Shown here piece after piece: positions 8,220-16,369 of a stretch of 59,865 nucleotides of DNA. Position 1 is the stretch's first letter, and each line of letters opens with the position of its first letter. Both the position numbers and the translations under genes were made by a program. The stretch comes from a bacterium (GTDB lineage: Bacteria; UBP6; UBA1177): assembly GCA_017963125.1 (NCBI GenBank), contig JAGCUA010000086.1, forward strand, positions 1-59,865, given 5' to 3'. The notes below the pieces were generated by a model. The model worked only from the letters and a program-made list of their open reading frames with translations. It was not told the origin of the DNA and did not search any database.

Positions 8220-10213
8220 TATTTCACCTCAAACAAAGCCGCAATCTCTTCTTTGTGCTTTTTCCCCTGGATGTCGGTCGGAAGTTTGTCTAAAAAACGC
8301 CATTTTTTTGGAATTACCGTATTCTCGAAGTAACGTATCAGAAAGTCGTGGAAATATCTGTTTATCACATATTTTTCTTTGCCGGAAAACTCTGCTTTGC
8401 CTTTTTCGTTGAGGACAAGAGCCGCCGCGAGATACTGCCTGATGTCGTTTGAAAGGGCGATCACTTTTACATCTTCGACAAGTCCGCTTTCCAAAAGTCT
8501 GTTCTCGACTTCGGTAAGAGATATGCGCTTTTCCTCGATTTTGACGATCGAATCGCTGCGCCCTTTGAGGAGAAATTTGCCGTTTTCAAGCATTTCAGCC
8601 ATGTCAGCCGTCGCAAAACCTGCCGGATCCTTGATGTAAGGCGAGATTATGCGGAGGCATCCGTCCTCTCCCAGCCATATCTTTGCGTTATCGAAAGGAG
8701 TCCAGACGAGTCCGTCCTTATCCTGCATCCTGTATGCGATGCCGGAAGTTTCGGTGCTGCCATATACTTCAAGCGGATAAATTCCGAAAAGTCTGTCTGT
8801 TTTTACCGCAAGTTCGGGGCTCACCGCGCCGCCGCTCGTGAAAAGCCACGGATCGCGCATATTCAGCTTTTCTTCTATTTCGACGGTGCGTTTCAGAAAC
8901 GCCGGAGTTGCCACGATCAGATATTTTTCGTCGTCAAGTGTCTCAAATTCTTCAGGGAATTCAATTCTTTTGCGCCTGAAAGGGGTCCCTGTCGCAAACG
9001 GAAGCGAAAAACCGAAAAGAAATCCGAAAATGTGGTGCTGGCTTACTGTCGAAACGAATTTTCTTTCTGAGATCTTATCAAGCCATTTTGAAATTATGAA
9101 GGCGTTGTCCTCCTCGAATTCCTTCATTCTCTGCGGGACGGCTTTCGGTTTTCCGGTCGAGCCTGAAGTGAAGAGGAAAATGCGCGTCGTTTCGCCGTTT
9201 ATTTCGGGAGTTTTTTCTATTTCTTCTTTTGTGGGCTCTTCTGATTTTTTAATAATTTCAGGAATATATAGTGAATTCTGAACTTCGGCGTCAGTTAAAA
9301 GTTCCATTCCGGGAAGAAGCGCTTCGGCAAGGAAATTTTCCGAAATGTTCTGCGTCAGATGAACCGCTTTCCGGCACTGGAGAAGGGCAGTGAAAGTGAC
9401 TCCGAAATACCAGAAATCACCGCAGTGGAGAATGTATGAATCTGTATCTCTGCTTTCAATGAAATGCCTCATTTTTGCAGTGTCACTAAGAAAATCGCCC
9501 CATGTTTTGAACGATCTGTCCGACCATTTTCCGTCGTAACAGACGACTGCGTCACGCGCTCTGGAAGCGGCTTTGAACTTTGTCAGAGGAAAAACTTTCG
9601 TCATTTTTTTATCCGCAAATTTTCTAACTATAAATTCGGCAGCAAACAAAATGCCCATAAGGATATACGATATTCCGCCGTTGTAAAGCGACCAGATTTT
9701 GTCGGCGTTTTCAGGTGTTGTTCCGAAGATTTTATCGGCAAAAACGGTGAGAATTGCGACTGTTCCGTTGAAAATGAAGAAAATACACCATGCAAAAGTC
9801 ACTTTTCTGCAGTAATTTTCAACCTTTTTTTCGTGGAACGAACCTTTTATAGATTTGTCAGCCAAAGTTGCAAAACGGAATATCATGTTCGGGCCGGAAA
9901 TAAGAGTCGAACCGAAAAACGTCAGTAAAATCAAGTTGATAGCGACTGGATAAAGTTTCAGGAAAATAGATTCGTTTGTCAGAAAGCAGAACAGGCCTGC
10001 AAGAAAAAAGAGAACGGAAGTCGCAAGCGGTCTCCATTCAAGGCTTTTCTCTTTTCTTTTAGCTGAAACACTCACGAAAAGCGCCGCCGCAAGGGCGATT
10101 ATGCAGAGCGAAAGGAGTTTTAAAGGAAGCTTGAAAACAACGATCAGTAGAAAAACAAGAACCGGATAAAGTGCTGAAAGAACGTAGAAAAATATCCGGA
10201 ATACTTTTTTCAT
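8219..10213 (-). CDS. Fusion: COG4648-like membrane domain and AMP-dependent acyl-ACP/CoA ligase
   Basis: The protein has 664 residues in two parts. Residues 1-200 hold about six hydrophobic segments separated by basic loops and resemble the predicted membrane protein COG4648 that sits beside the ligase in aryl-polyene clusters. Residues about 215-664 form an AMP-binding enzyme with the P-loop FLFTSGSTGKPKAVP, the A5 motif YGSTETSGIAYR and the hinge LKGRSDSIVKIEEKRISLTEVE. It would activate an aryl or acyl acid and load it onto the acyl carrier protein at the membrane. As I recall, the two parts are separate genes in enterobacterial clusters, so the fusion links them physically. Confidence 0.85.
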   Translation of the reverse strand: MKKVFRIFFYVLSALYPVLVFLLIVVFKLPLKLLSLCIIALAAALFVSVSAKRKEKSLEWRPLATSVLFFLAGLFCFLTNESIFLKLYPVAINLILLTFFGSTLISGPNMIFRFATLADKSIKGSFHEKKVENYCRKVTFAWCIFFIFNGTVAILTVFADKIFGTTPENADKIWSLYNGGISYILMGILFAAEFIVRKFADKKMTKVFPLTKFKAASRARDAVVCYDGKWSDRSFKTWGDFLSDTAKMRHFIESRDTDSYILHCGDFWYFGVTFTALLQCRKAVHLTQNISENFLAEALLPGMELLTDAEVQNSLYIPEIIKKSEEPTKEEIEKTPEINGETTRIFLFTSGSTGKPKAVPQRMKEFEEDNAFIISKWLDKISERKFVSTVSQHHIFGFLFGFSLPFATGTPFRRKRIEFPEEFETLDDEKYLIVATPAFLKRTVEIEEKLNMRDPWLFTSGGAVSPELAVKTDRLFGIYPLEVYGSTETSGIAYRMQDKDGLVWTPFDNAKIWLGEDGCLRIISPYIKDPAGFATADMAEMLENGKFLLKGRSDSIVKIEEKRISLTEVENRLLESGLVEDVKVIALSNDIRQYLAAALVLNEKGKAEFSGKEKYVINRYFHDFLIRYFENTVIPKKWRFLDKLPTDIQGKKHKEEIAALFEVK

Positions 10214-10231
10214 CGGGAAAGTTTGAAAGGA

Positions 10232-10513
10232 CTATCTGCCGTCTTCTTTCGGCAGTTCTTCGTCAGCAAGGTAGGGATGAAGCGCATCAACGACATCCCG
10301 GACTGTGCGGACAGATCTCAGGATCATCGGGTCGATATTGCCTTTGCCGGCAGGGATGTACTCTTTCATTTTTACAAAAAGATCGATTGCGTCGATCGAG
10401 TCGAGGTTGAGCTGTTCCCTCAGATCGGCTTCCGGAGTGATTTTATCCGCGTCGATTTCAAATTCTGCCGAGAGAATTTTTTTAAGTTCGTTGAAAATTT
10501 CTTCTTTTTTCAT
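10232..10513 (-). CDS. Acyl carrier protein (second copy)
   Basis: A 93-residue acidic protein with the phosphopantetheine site LNLDSIDAIDLFVKM; the Ser is the prosthetic-group attachment point. The helices around it (EEIFNELKKILSAEFEIDADKI) fit the ACP fold. It differs clearly from the other ACP of the operon, so the two probably have different partners, as the paired ACPs of aryl-polyene clusters do. ATG 10513 has a GGAG-type site upstream within the 9-base gap after the first ACP. Confidence 0.9.
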   Translation of the reverse strand: MKKEEIFNELKKILSAEFEIDADKITPEADLREQLNLDSIDAIDLFVKMKEYIPAGKGNIDPMILRSVRTVRDVVDALHPYLADEELPKEDGR

Positions 10514-10522
10514 ATCTGACTC

Positions 10523-10804
10523 CTATTTTATTTCTTCCCATTTTGTTTCTTCCTTTGTTGCGGCAATGTGCTCAGCCAATGCGTTTACCGACGCGAAATG
10601 TTTGCGGTTTTCAGCGTTGTCTGATGAAAATTTGATGCCGAATTTCTTTTTGAGCGCGACCCCGAGTTCGAGTGCGTCGATCGAGTCGAGCCCGAGTCCT
10701 TCACCGAAAATCGGCTCGCTGTCAATAATATCTTCAGGTTTAATGTCTTCGAGTTCCAAAGAGGAGATTATTACTTTTTTTATTTCTTGTTTAAGCTCTT
10801 CCAT
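10523..10804 (-). CDS. Acyl carrier protein (first copy)
   Basis: A 93-residue acidic protein, first gene of the minus-strand operon. GEGLGLDSIDALELGVALKK contains the Ser that accepts 4'-phosphopantetheine. The start at 10804 is set by GAGG six bases upstream; an in-frame start 96 bases further upstream lies in the promoter region and is rejected. Driven by the promoter at 10860-10887. Confidence 0.92.
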   Translation of the reverse strand: MEELKQEIKKVIISSLELEDIKPEDIIDSEPIFGEGLGLDSIDALELGVALKKKFGIKFSSDNAENRKHFASVNALAEHIAATKEETKWEEIK

Positions 10805-10859
10805 AAATACCTCACTGTTTAAAACGACCGCACGGAAAATCCGTCTGAAAAAGCGTGGT

Positions 10860-10887
10860 ATATTAAGGAAAAAAACAGAGTTTGCAA
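10860..10887 (-). promoter_or_regulatory. Promoter of the minus-strand acyl-assembly operon
   Basis: Read on the minus strand: TTGCAA (10887-10882), 16 bases, TAATAT (10865-10860). It sits back to back with the plus-strand promoter at 10910-10938, so both halves of the locus could be controlled from one 70-base region. Confidence 0.6.
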
Positions 10888-10909
10888 ATTTATTTTGCAT
10901 TGGTTTAAC

Positions 10910-10938
10910 TTGAAAAAGTAAAAATATTGCTGTATTAG
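10910..10938 (+). promoter_or_regulatory. Promoter of the plus-strand acyl-assembly operon
   Basis: TTGAAA at 10910-10915, a 17-base spacer, TATTAG at 10933-10938. The gene starts at 10963 after TAGGAGG. Confidence 0.65.
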
Positions 10939-10962
10939 GGCACGATTTTTAGGAGGTCGCTC

Positions 10963-12075
10963 ATGGACAAGGCTTTTTTCAACTACGAAAACTTTAAAAC
11001 CGACAAGATCCGCGGCGTCGATGCCAAATTCGAGGCGCAGAAGATCGCTTTTTCCCCTCTTTCGTTCCAGGCAGTAAACGCGCTGCTTGAGCTCGGTGTC
11101 ATGAAAATCATCGAGGATGCGGGCGATGAAGGCATCACTCTTGAAAAAATATCCGAAAAATCGGGAATTTCGAAATACGGCCTTTCGGTCATCTGCGAAA
11201 TGGCTCTCGGCATGGATGTTCTCAAACTTTCGGCGGACTCAAATCCTGAAAACGAGAAATTCGTTCTCGGAAAAATCGGCTGGATGCTCCTTGAAGACGA
11301 TTTGACCCGCGTCAATTTCCGCTTCACGAACGACATCTGCTTCCAGGGCTCTTTTGATTTGGAAGAATCGATAAAAAACGGCAGACCGGAAGGGCTTAAA
11401 GTTTTCGGCGACCAGTGGGTCACGGTTTATGAAGCTCTTTCGACTCTTCCCGAAAAGGCGAAAAAAAGCTGGTTCGAGTTTGACCACTACTATTCCGATA
11501 TCGCCTTCCCGGAAGCGCTCCCGATAGTTTTTGCCAACAGTCCGAAAACGATAGTCGATATCGGCGGAAACACGGCGAAATGGTCGCTTGCGTGCTGCAA
11601 TTACGACAAATCGGTGAAAATGACGATCGTCGATCTGCCGGGTCAGACGAAAGTCGCTGCCGAAAACGCGAAACAAGCGGGTTTTGCCGACAGGATCTCT
11701 TTCTGTGAGGGGAACATCCTGCGTGAATCGACAAAACTTCCCGAAAATCCCGATGCTTTCTGGATGAGCCAGTTCCTTGACTGTTTCTCGCTCCACCAGA
11801 TCACGAAAATAATGAAAAAAATACACGAGGCGGCGGGCGCAAATACGAAAGTTTACGTTCTTGAACCGCTTTGGGACTGTCAGCGTTTCAACGCTGCTGC
11901 ATATTCGCTTCAGGCGACATCGCTTTATTTCACCTGCATCGCGAACGGAAACAGCAAGATGTACCGCTTCAAAGAGCTCTGCGACGCGATCTGCGAAGGG
12001 GGCTTCAAACTTGAATGCGCGCACCACAATTTAGGTTCGAACTCTTATTCACTGCTTGTTTTTAAGAAGGCATGA
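10963..12075 (+). CDS. SAM-dependent O-methyltransferase (winged-helix dimerising type)
   Basis: A 370-residue enzyme. Residues about 25-100 form a winged-helix-like dimerisation domain (LLELGVMKIIEDAGDEGITL, then SGISKYGLSVICEMAL). The Rossmann domain begins at IVDIGGNTAKWSLACC, a variant of the SAM-binding glycine motif, followed by MTIVDLPGQTKVA with the acidic ribose-binding residue, and DAFWMSQFLDCFS in the catalytic region. The layout matches plant- and polyketide-type O-methyltransferases; a methyltransferase of this kind is a regular member of aryl-polyene clusters, where it would methylate an aryl hydroxyl. First gene of the plus-strand operon, with an ATGA overlap to the next. Confidence 0.85.
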   Translation: MDKAFFNYENFKTDKIRGVDAKFEAQKIAFSPLSFQAVNALLELGVMKIIEDAGDEGITLEKISEKSGISKYGLSVICEMALGMDVLKLSADSNPENEKFVLGKIGWMLLEDDLTRVNFRFTNDICFQGSFDLEESIKNGRPEGLKVFGDQWVTVYEALSTLPEKAKKSWFEFDHYYSDIAFPEALPIVFANSPKTIVDIGGNTAKWSLACCNYDKSVKMTIVDLPGQTKVAAENAKQAGFADRISFCEGNILRESTKLPENPDAFWMSQFLDCFSLHQITKIMKKIHEAAGANTKVYVLEPLWDCQRFNAAAYSLQATSLYFTCIANGNSKMYRFKELCDAICEGGFKLECAHHNLGSNSYSLLVFKKA

Positions 12076-12737
12076 GCGGAATTTTTGTTTCAAAACCGGT
12101 GATGTGGGCACCCGGAGTTGAAGATAACTCCGAAAAATGGGAAAAATGGCTGAAAGGCGAAGGCAGAATCGAAAAATCAACTTCCGCGCCGAAACTTGAA
12201 TACACAGATCCTCTTTTCAGGCGCAGACTGAGCCAGATCTCGAAGATGACGGTCCATGTTGTCCACGAACTTCTTGAAAAAGTGGGTTTTGACAAAGATA
12301 CAAAGCTCGTTTTTGTCTCGCTCCGCGGAGAGATCGCCCGCGAATTTTCGATAAACAAAGGGATAATCAACGAAAACATGATCCTGCCGGCGGGATTTTC
12401 GCTCTCAGTCTTCAATACTCCTGTAGCCCTTGCAACGATCGCTTTCGGTCTTACCGGCGGCTATTCGGCTGTTTATCCGTCAAAAGGTGATTTTTCATCA
12501 GCTTTGAAAAACGCTTTTGCCCCGGTTTTATGCGGGGATGAAGAGAGGATCGTCCTTGTCTATGCAGACGAGCTTGTTCCCGAGTGTTACGGCGTTGATT
12601 CAATTCCGCTTGCATTTGCGGCGGTAGTAAGCGCTGAAAAAACGGAAACCTCAGTAAAAATCGATGATTTCGAGAGCATAAAATCGCCGGATGCCTTTTT
12701 GAAACGCCTTCTTGAAGCGGGGAGGAGCGATGTTTAA
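12072..12737 (+). CDS. Beta-ketoacyl synthase-like protein (chain-length-factor N-terminal type)
   Basis: This 221-residue protein resembles the Ketoacyl-synt_2 family: FVSKPVMWAPGVEDN at the start, DPLFRRRLSQISKMTVHVVH, VFVSLRGEIAREFSI and SVFNTPVALATIAFGLTGGY follow the thiolase-fold N-terminal half. It lacks the catalytic Cys and His residues and the C-terminal half of a ketosynthase, so it cannot condense acyl chains on its own. Such short non-catalytic partners are standard in aryl-polyene clusters. The start overlaps the methyltransferase stop (ATGA, 12072-12075) and the stop overlaps the next gene by 8 bases. Confidence 0.82.
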   Translation: MSGIFVSKPVMWAPGVEDNSEKWEKWLKGEGRIEKSTSAPKLEYTDPLFRRRLSQISKMTVHVVHELLEKVGFDKDTKLVFVSLRGEIAREFSINKGIINENMILPAGFSLSVFNTPVALATIAFGLTGGYSAVYPSKGDFSSALKNAFAPVLCGDEERIVLVYADELVPECYGVDSIPLAFAAVVSAEKTETSVKIDDFESIKSPDAFLKRLLEAGRSDV

Positions 12738-13569
12738 GATCCCCGAAAATCTGCCCAAAATCAGGAATATATTTTTCTACTGCTACCATTCGTTAGGCAA
12801 GATCGCGGCGATACTTTACATCGTTTTCGGCTCGATGGTCATCGGTTTTATCATTTTTCCTTTCATCAGGCTTTTTTCGAAAGATAAAAACGATTTTTAT
12901 GTGAAGGCGCGTGGATATGTTTCGAATGTTTTCAAACGCTTCCTTTTCATGCTCAAAATAACGGATATCGTCGAGATGAGAGTGCCTGAAATGGAGAAGC
13001 TGCGCAACATGAAAGGGAAAGTCATCGTCGCGAACCACCCGTCGCTCCTTGATTTTGTCTGCATGACGGCCCTTGTTCCGAACGCGAACTGTATCGTCCG
13101 TGCGAATCTCACAAAAACGCCTTATGTCGGCATAATCAGCCAGATCTACATCACTAACGACGAAAATTATGACGATTTGTTCGAAGCGTGCAAAGAAGAT
13201 CTTGACAACGGCAACAACGTCCTGATTTTTCCTGAGGGAACACGCACTCCGCGCTTCAAAAGAAATATCTACCAGAAAGGTGCCGCGCGTATCGCCCTCC
13301 ACGCAAAATGCGACGTTCTTCCTGTTTTCATCGGCGGAAGCGACAAATACGGCCTCGGCAAGCACGATCCGCTCTTTTCCTACAATCCCGTCGAAGAGTA
13401 TTTTTACGATTTTCAGCTTCTTCCCGAAATAAAAAGCTCAGACTACGAAGGGATGCCTTCACCAGCCGCGGCAAAGCGCATCACCGACAAAATCGAGGAG
13501 GAGATCCTCGCCGCCGATGCCGAATACAGAAAAACCAACACCAAGTGCAGAACCTTCAATAATGTGTAA
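12730..13569 (+). CDS. PlsC-like 1-acyl-glycerol-3-phosphate acyltransferase
   Basis: A 279-residue membrane-associated acyltransferase. Hydrophobic residues about 24-44 (KIAAILYIVFGSMVIGFIIF) form an anchor. NHPSLLDF is the catalytic H(X)4D motif, IFPEGTRTPR the glycerol-phosphate-binding motif, and VLPVFIGG a third conserved block. Inside this operon it more likely esterifies the polyene product to a glycerolipid than serves bulk phospholipid synthesis, although PlsC activity is possible. ATG 12730 follows GGAGG at 12721-12725; the open frame extends six codons upstream without a better ribosome site. Confidence 0.85.
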   Translation: MFKIPENLPKIRNIFFYCYHSLGKIAAILYIVFGSMVIGFIIFPFIRLFSKDKNDFYVKARGYVSNVFKRFLFMLKITDIVEMRVPEMEKLRNMKGKVIVANHPSLLDFVCMTALVPNANCIVRANLTKTPYVGIISQIYITNDENYDDLFEACKEDLDNGNNVLIFPEGTRTPRFKRNIYQKGAARIALHAKCDVLPVFIGGSDKYGLGKHDPLFSYNPVEEYFYDFQLLPEIKSSDYEGMPSPAAAKRITDKIEEEILAADAEYRKTNTKCRTFNNV

Positions 13570-13597
13570 GCCGGGTTTTAATTGAAGACGCGAAAAT

Positions 13598-13624
13598 TTG
13601 TCAATAAAATCCACTGTTTATAAA
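13598..13624 (+). promoter_or_regulatory. Possible promoter of the Cys-rich secreted protein gene
   Basis: TTGTCA at 13598-13603 and TATAAA at 13619-13624 with a short 15-base spacer. It would give a leader of about 90 bases. A second candidate -10 (TATAAG, 13681-13686) lacks a good -35. Confidence 0.35.
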
Positions 13625-13718
13625 ACTTTTCGGGGAGGGGTGATTTTTTCTCAATAAAAATCGGATTTTGTGGTACTAAATATAAGACGAGTCTGGTTTT
13701 TTTTACTTGGAGGCTATC

Positions 13719-14579
13719 ATGAAAAAATCGATGATTTTTATTGCAATGCTTGCTGTTGCGACAACACTTTTTGCAGAAACTGTCGACTGCGAGTCAGAAA
13801 AAGGAAAATGCACTTATGAGATTACTGATGAATTTTATTCTCAGGAATGCACATGCCGTGACGGCATGAGTGTCGGGGAAGATTCAACAATTGATGACTC
13901 AAAGACACTGCCGACAGCCGAAGAATGCGAAGCCGAACTTGAAAAAGTCTGCAAAGATGCCGGTTTCAAATGTGAAAACGAAGCGGGATACTGCGATCTT
14001 GACCCGGATGGACATTACAGATGTGTATGTTTCGGCGTTGCAGGAAGGAAAAGCGGAGAAAGTGAGAATTTCAGCGCTGAAGGCTGCACTGCTGTTTTGG
14101 AAACAGAATGCGGAACACAGGCGGCGACTCCTAAAGTAGTCTGTACAGATGAGAAAATTCTCAATGATTGCATTTCCTACGAACAGACTTTTGCAGACAC
14201 CTGCTTTGAACCGCTTACCGATGAAGATCTAGCAGCTCTTCTTGAAACTTCTGTAAAAGAAAGCGGATTGGCAGAAGATATCGCAAACTGCTGTCAGAAT
14301 GAGGGCATGAGAAACATCTATAAGACTAAATTCGAATGTGTCGAGGCTGCAGGTACTTGTGAAAACAAAGAATGCTGTGCAACTTGTGATGTCCAGCTCG
14401 GTTATGATAGTTATGATGAAGGAGAAGGCGGTGTTGACGCTGCAAATACTGAAGCACCTGCTGACGACAGTGCGGTTCCTGGTGAAGATTTTGATGTAGA
14501 AGAGTCTTCGGGTTCCAAAGCAGATTCTGAAAATAAAGAAGAAAGCAAATCCGACGGCTGTTCGATGCTGTTTATCTAA
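13719..14579 (+). CDS. Secreted cysteine-rich protein
   Basis: The 286-residue protein has a signal peptide (MKKSMIFIAMLAVATTLFA, cleavage before ETVDC) and no lipobox, so it should be released to the periplasm or beyond. The mature part holds more than 25 Cys residues in repeated units such as CESEKGKCTYEI...CTC and CENEAGYCDLDPDG...CVC, resembling EGF-like disulfide modules. An acidic, low-complexity tail (ADDSAVPGEDFDVEESSG) ends in SKSDGCSMLFI. The Gly-Cys-Ser near the C terminus recalls sorting tails, but the usual membrane segment and basic end are missing. Function unknown. ATG 13719 follows GGAGG at 13709-13713. Confidence 0.82.
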   Translation: MKKSMIFIAMLAVATTLFAETVDCESEKGKCTYEITDEFYSQECTCRDGMSVGEDSTIDDSKTLPTAEECEAELEKVCKDAGFKCENEAGYCDLDPDGHYRCVCFGVAGRKSGESENFSAEGCTAVLETECGTQAATPKVVCTDEKILNDCISYEQTFADTCFEPLTDEDLAALLETSVKESGLAEDIANCCQNEGMRNIYKTKFECVEAAGTCENKECCATCDVQLGYDSYDEGEGGVDAANTEAPADDSAVPGEDFDVEESSGSKADSENKEESKSDGCSMLFI

Positions 14580-14614
14580 TTTCAAACTTTCAGATTGATT
14601 TTCAAAAAAATCTG

Positions 14615-14642
14615 TCGAAATTTTCTAAATTTTGAGTATAAT
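14615..14642 (+). promoter_or_regulatory. Promoter of the DUF4258/YgiT pair
   Basis: A consensus TATAAT at 14637-14642, with a weak -35 candidate TCGAAA at 14615-14620 (16-base spacer). An upstream CAGATT...AATCTG stem may be a weak terminator of the preceding gene. Confidence 0.5.
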
Positions 14643-14679
14643 TACCGCGTTTTTGTTTTTTTTAACGAAGAGTTGAACT

Positions 14680-14994
14680 GTGATTAAGATTGAAAAATTA
14701 AGATTTTATTACGAAAACGATAAGGTTTTTGTTACCGAACACGCCGCGGAACGTTTCCGTCAGCGCGGGATAAAGGCTAAAGATATTCGTGCTGTAATAA
14801 ACAATGGCGAAATTATTGAGCAATATCCGGATGATTTTCCTTTTCCGAGTTGTCTGATAACCGGATATGATGAAAAGGGTAGTTGTATTCATGTCTGTAT
14901 GAGCGATGAAGGAAGTTGCGCCAGAATTATTACAGCATATTACCCTGATAAAAAACTTTGGAGTGAAGATTTTAGGCAAAGATTGGAGAAATAG
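14680..14994 (+). CDS. DUF4258 domain protein, toxin-like
   Basis: The 104-residue protein contains VTEHAAERFRQRGI near residue 26, the signature His-Ala-x-x-Arg pattern of DUF4258, followed by the DIRAVINNGEIIEQYPDD and SCLITGYDEKG blocks. DUF4258 has a RelE/BrnT-like character and is often encoded next to a YgiT-type zinc-finger protein, as here, so a toxin-antitoxin-like pair is plausible; activity is inferred only. The start is GTG 14680; the preceding bases CGAAGAG provide a weak ribosome site. The next gene starts one base after the stop. Confidence 0.82.
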   Translation: MIKIEKLRFYYENDKVFVTEHAAERFRQRGIKAKDIRAVINNGEIIEQYPDDFPFPSCLITGYDEKGSCIHVCMSDEGSCARIITAYYPDKKLWSEDFRQRLEK

Positions 14995-14995
14995 G

Positions 14996-15226
14996 ATGAA
15001 ATGTTTGGTATGCAAAGCGGAAGAAATGAGTGAGAGCACCAGCACTTATTTTACTCAGGTCGATAACTGCTATGTTATTATTGAAAATGTTCCATGTTTA
15101 AAGTGCAGGCAGTGCGGAGCGGTCGTTTACCCGATGTCTGTTCAGGAAACGATAGATGACATTTTGGAAAAAGTCAGAAACATCGCAAGCAAAATCTTTA
15201 TCATGGATTATTCCAAAGTAGCATAA
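14996..15226 (+). CDS. YgiT-type zinc-finger protein (MqsA-N-like, antitoxin-like)
   Basis: A 76-residue protein with two CxxC pairs, CLVC near the N terminus and CLKC/CRQC after about 30 residues, the zinc-binding layout of the YgiT/MqsA N-terminal domain, then AVVYPMSVQETIDDILEKV, a conserved extension of the family. There is no C-terminal helix-turn-helix, so DNA-binding autoregulation of the MqsA kind is not expected from this protein alone. Partner of the DUF4258 gene immediately upstream (GGAG at 14985-14988 within that gene). Confidence 0.85.
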   Translation: MKCLVCKAEEMSESTSTYFTQVDNCYVIIENVPCLKCRQCGAVVYPMSVQETIDDILEKVRNIASKIFIMDYSKVA

Positions 15227-15287
15227 TTCTCTTGTGAAAATTCGTAAATAAAATCAAGTTGTTATCTTTGAGGGGTTCTTGGCGGCA

Positions 15288-16364
15288 ATGTTTGATAATG
15301 CAAAAGAATATCGCGATTTTCTGAAATCGGTCCAGTTTGATTTTTCAGCATTTGAGGCTATCAGCGAAAAACCGCGTAAAATTGTGATAAGTGTAGGAAA
15401 ATCGGCTGGTTATATGTATGAAAAGTTCGTTTTGCGCTATCCGGAAACTGCTGCTTTGCCTGCATTCGTGGTGCTTCCTGAAGGGATAGATTGGAGTGTT
15501 ACCGAAAATGTCGAAGCGTTCTTTTCAAGCCATCCGCACCTTACTGAAAAGAGTTTCGAAGCGGCTGAAAAGCTCATAAATTTCATAAAAAAGCATGAAC
15601 CTGAAAATGTTATTGTTCTTCTTAGCGGCGGAAGTTCGGCTCTGATTGAAAAAAGCCTGAACGAAAAAGAAGCTATCAAACTCAACGAAAAACTGCTCAA
15701 AAGCGGCCTTCCGATAACTGAAATCAACAAAAAAAGAAGTGGATATTCGCTAATTAAGAACGGAAAACTCGCGGAAATGTTCGGAAAAGCTGATTTTTAT
15801 GTTTTTGTCGCAAGCGATATTCCGTTTGACGGCGGTGAAAAGTTTGTCGGAAGTATGCCTTTTTTCAGGGAAGAACTCGAAAACACACATCTTTTCAAGT
15901 GCGCTGACTCCGACTTGCTGCACGACGCGCTTTTGAAAAATCTGCCCGAAAATACCGAATCATTCAGGCGTTTCACCGGAAGCGTAGATGAATTGAAAAA
16001 CCTCGTTCTCGGCCGCATCGAAGCAGGAGCTGAAAGTATTCTTGTTACAGGAGAGCCTCTTTTGAAAATCGGTTCAAAAAATTCGGGGACCGGCGGCAGA
16101 ATGAGTCATTTCGCTCTTACGATGCTTCCGTTTTTTCAGAAAGGAATGAAACTTTGCGCCCTTTCTTCTGACGGGATCGACGGAAACTCGCCTTTTGCCG
16201 GAGCGGTAGTCGAAGGCGGTTTGAAAACCATACCAGGAAATGAAATTTCATCCGCGCTTGAGAGCTATAACTCTGCAGAACTGCTAGATAAATACGGTTT
16301 TATGATAAAAAGCGGCTACACAGGGCTCAATCTCAACGATTTCGTTATTTTTTTTAGGATGTAA
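15288..16364 (+). CDS. Glycerate 2-kinase, MOFRL family
   Basis: A 358-residue kinase of the GckA/TtuD type that phosphorylates glycerate to 2-phosphoglycerate. The N-terminal DUF4147 Rossmann-like domain has KIVISVGKSAGYMYEKF and VLLSGGSSALIEKS, and the C-terminal MOFRL domain has NSGTGGRMSHFAL and SSDGIDGNSPFAGAVV. It is shorter than the usual 420-450 residues, with reduced loops in the first domain. The start is uncertain: ATG 15288 is used here, while TTG 15279 would add MAA and lies close to GAGGGG at 15270-15275. It is transcribed alone and converges on the next operon. Confidence 0.85.
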   Translation: MFDNAKEYRDFLKSVQFDFSAFEAISEKPRKIVISVGKSAGYMYEKFVLRYPETAALPAFVVLPEGIDWSVTENVEAFFSSHPHLTEKSFEAAEKLINFIKKHEPENVIVLLSGGSSALIEKSLNEKEAIKLNEKLLKSGLPITEINKKRSGYSLIKNGKLAEMFGKADFYVFVASDIPFDGGEKFVGSMPFFREELENTHLFKCADSDLLHDALLKNLPENTESFRRFTGSVDELKNLVLGRIEAGAESILVTGEPLLKIGSKNSGTGGRMSHFALTMLPFFQKGMKLCALSSDGIDGNSPFAGAVVEGGLKTIPGNEISSALESYNSAELLDKYGFMIKSGYTGLNLNDFVIFFRM

Positions 16365-16369
16365 GTCGG

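Noticed and set aside
13630..13680. Hairpin AAAATCGGATTTT as terminator of the acyl-assembly operon
   Set aside because: The loop would be a single base and no T run follows.
14680..15226. MqsRA toxin-antitoxin system
   Set aside because: The zinc-finger protein lacks the DNA-binding half of MqsA, and the partner is DUF4258, not MqsR; only a toxin-antitoxin-like pair can be claimed.
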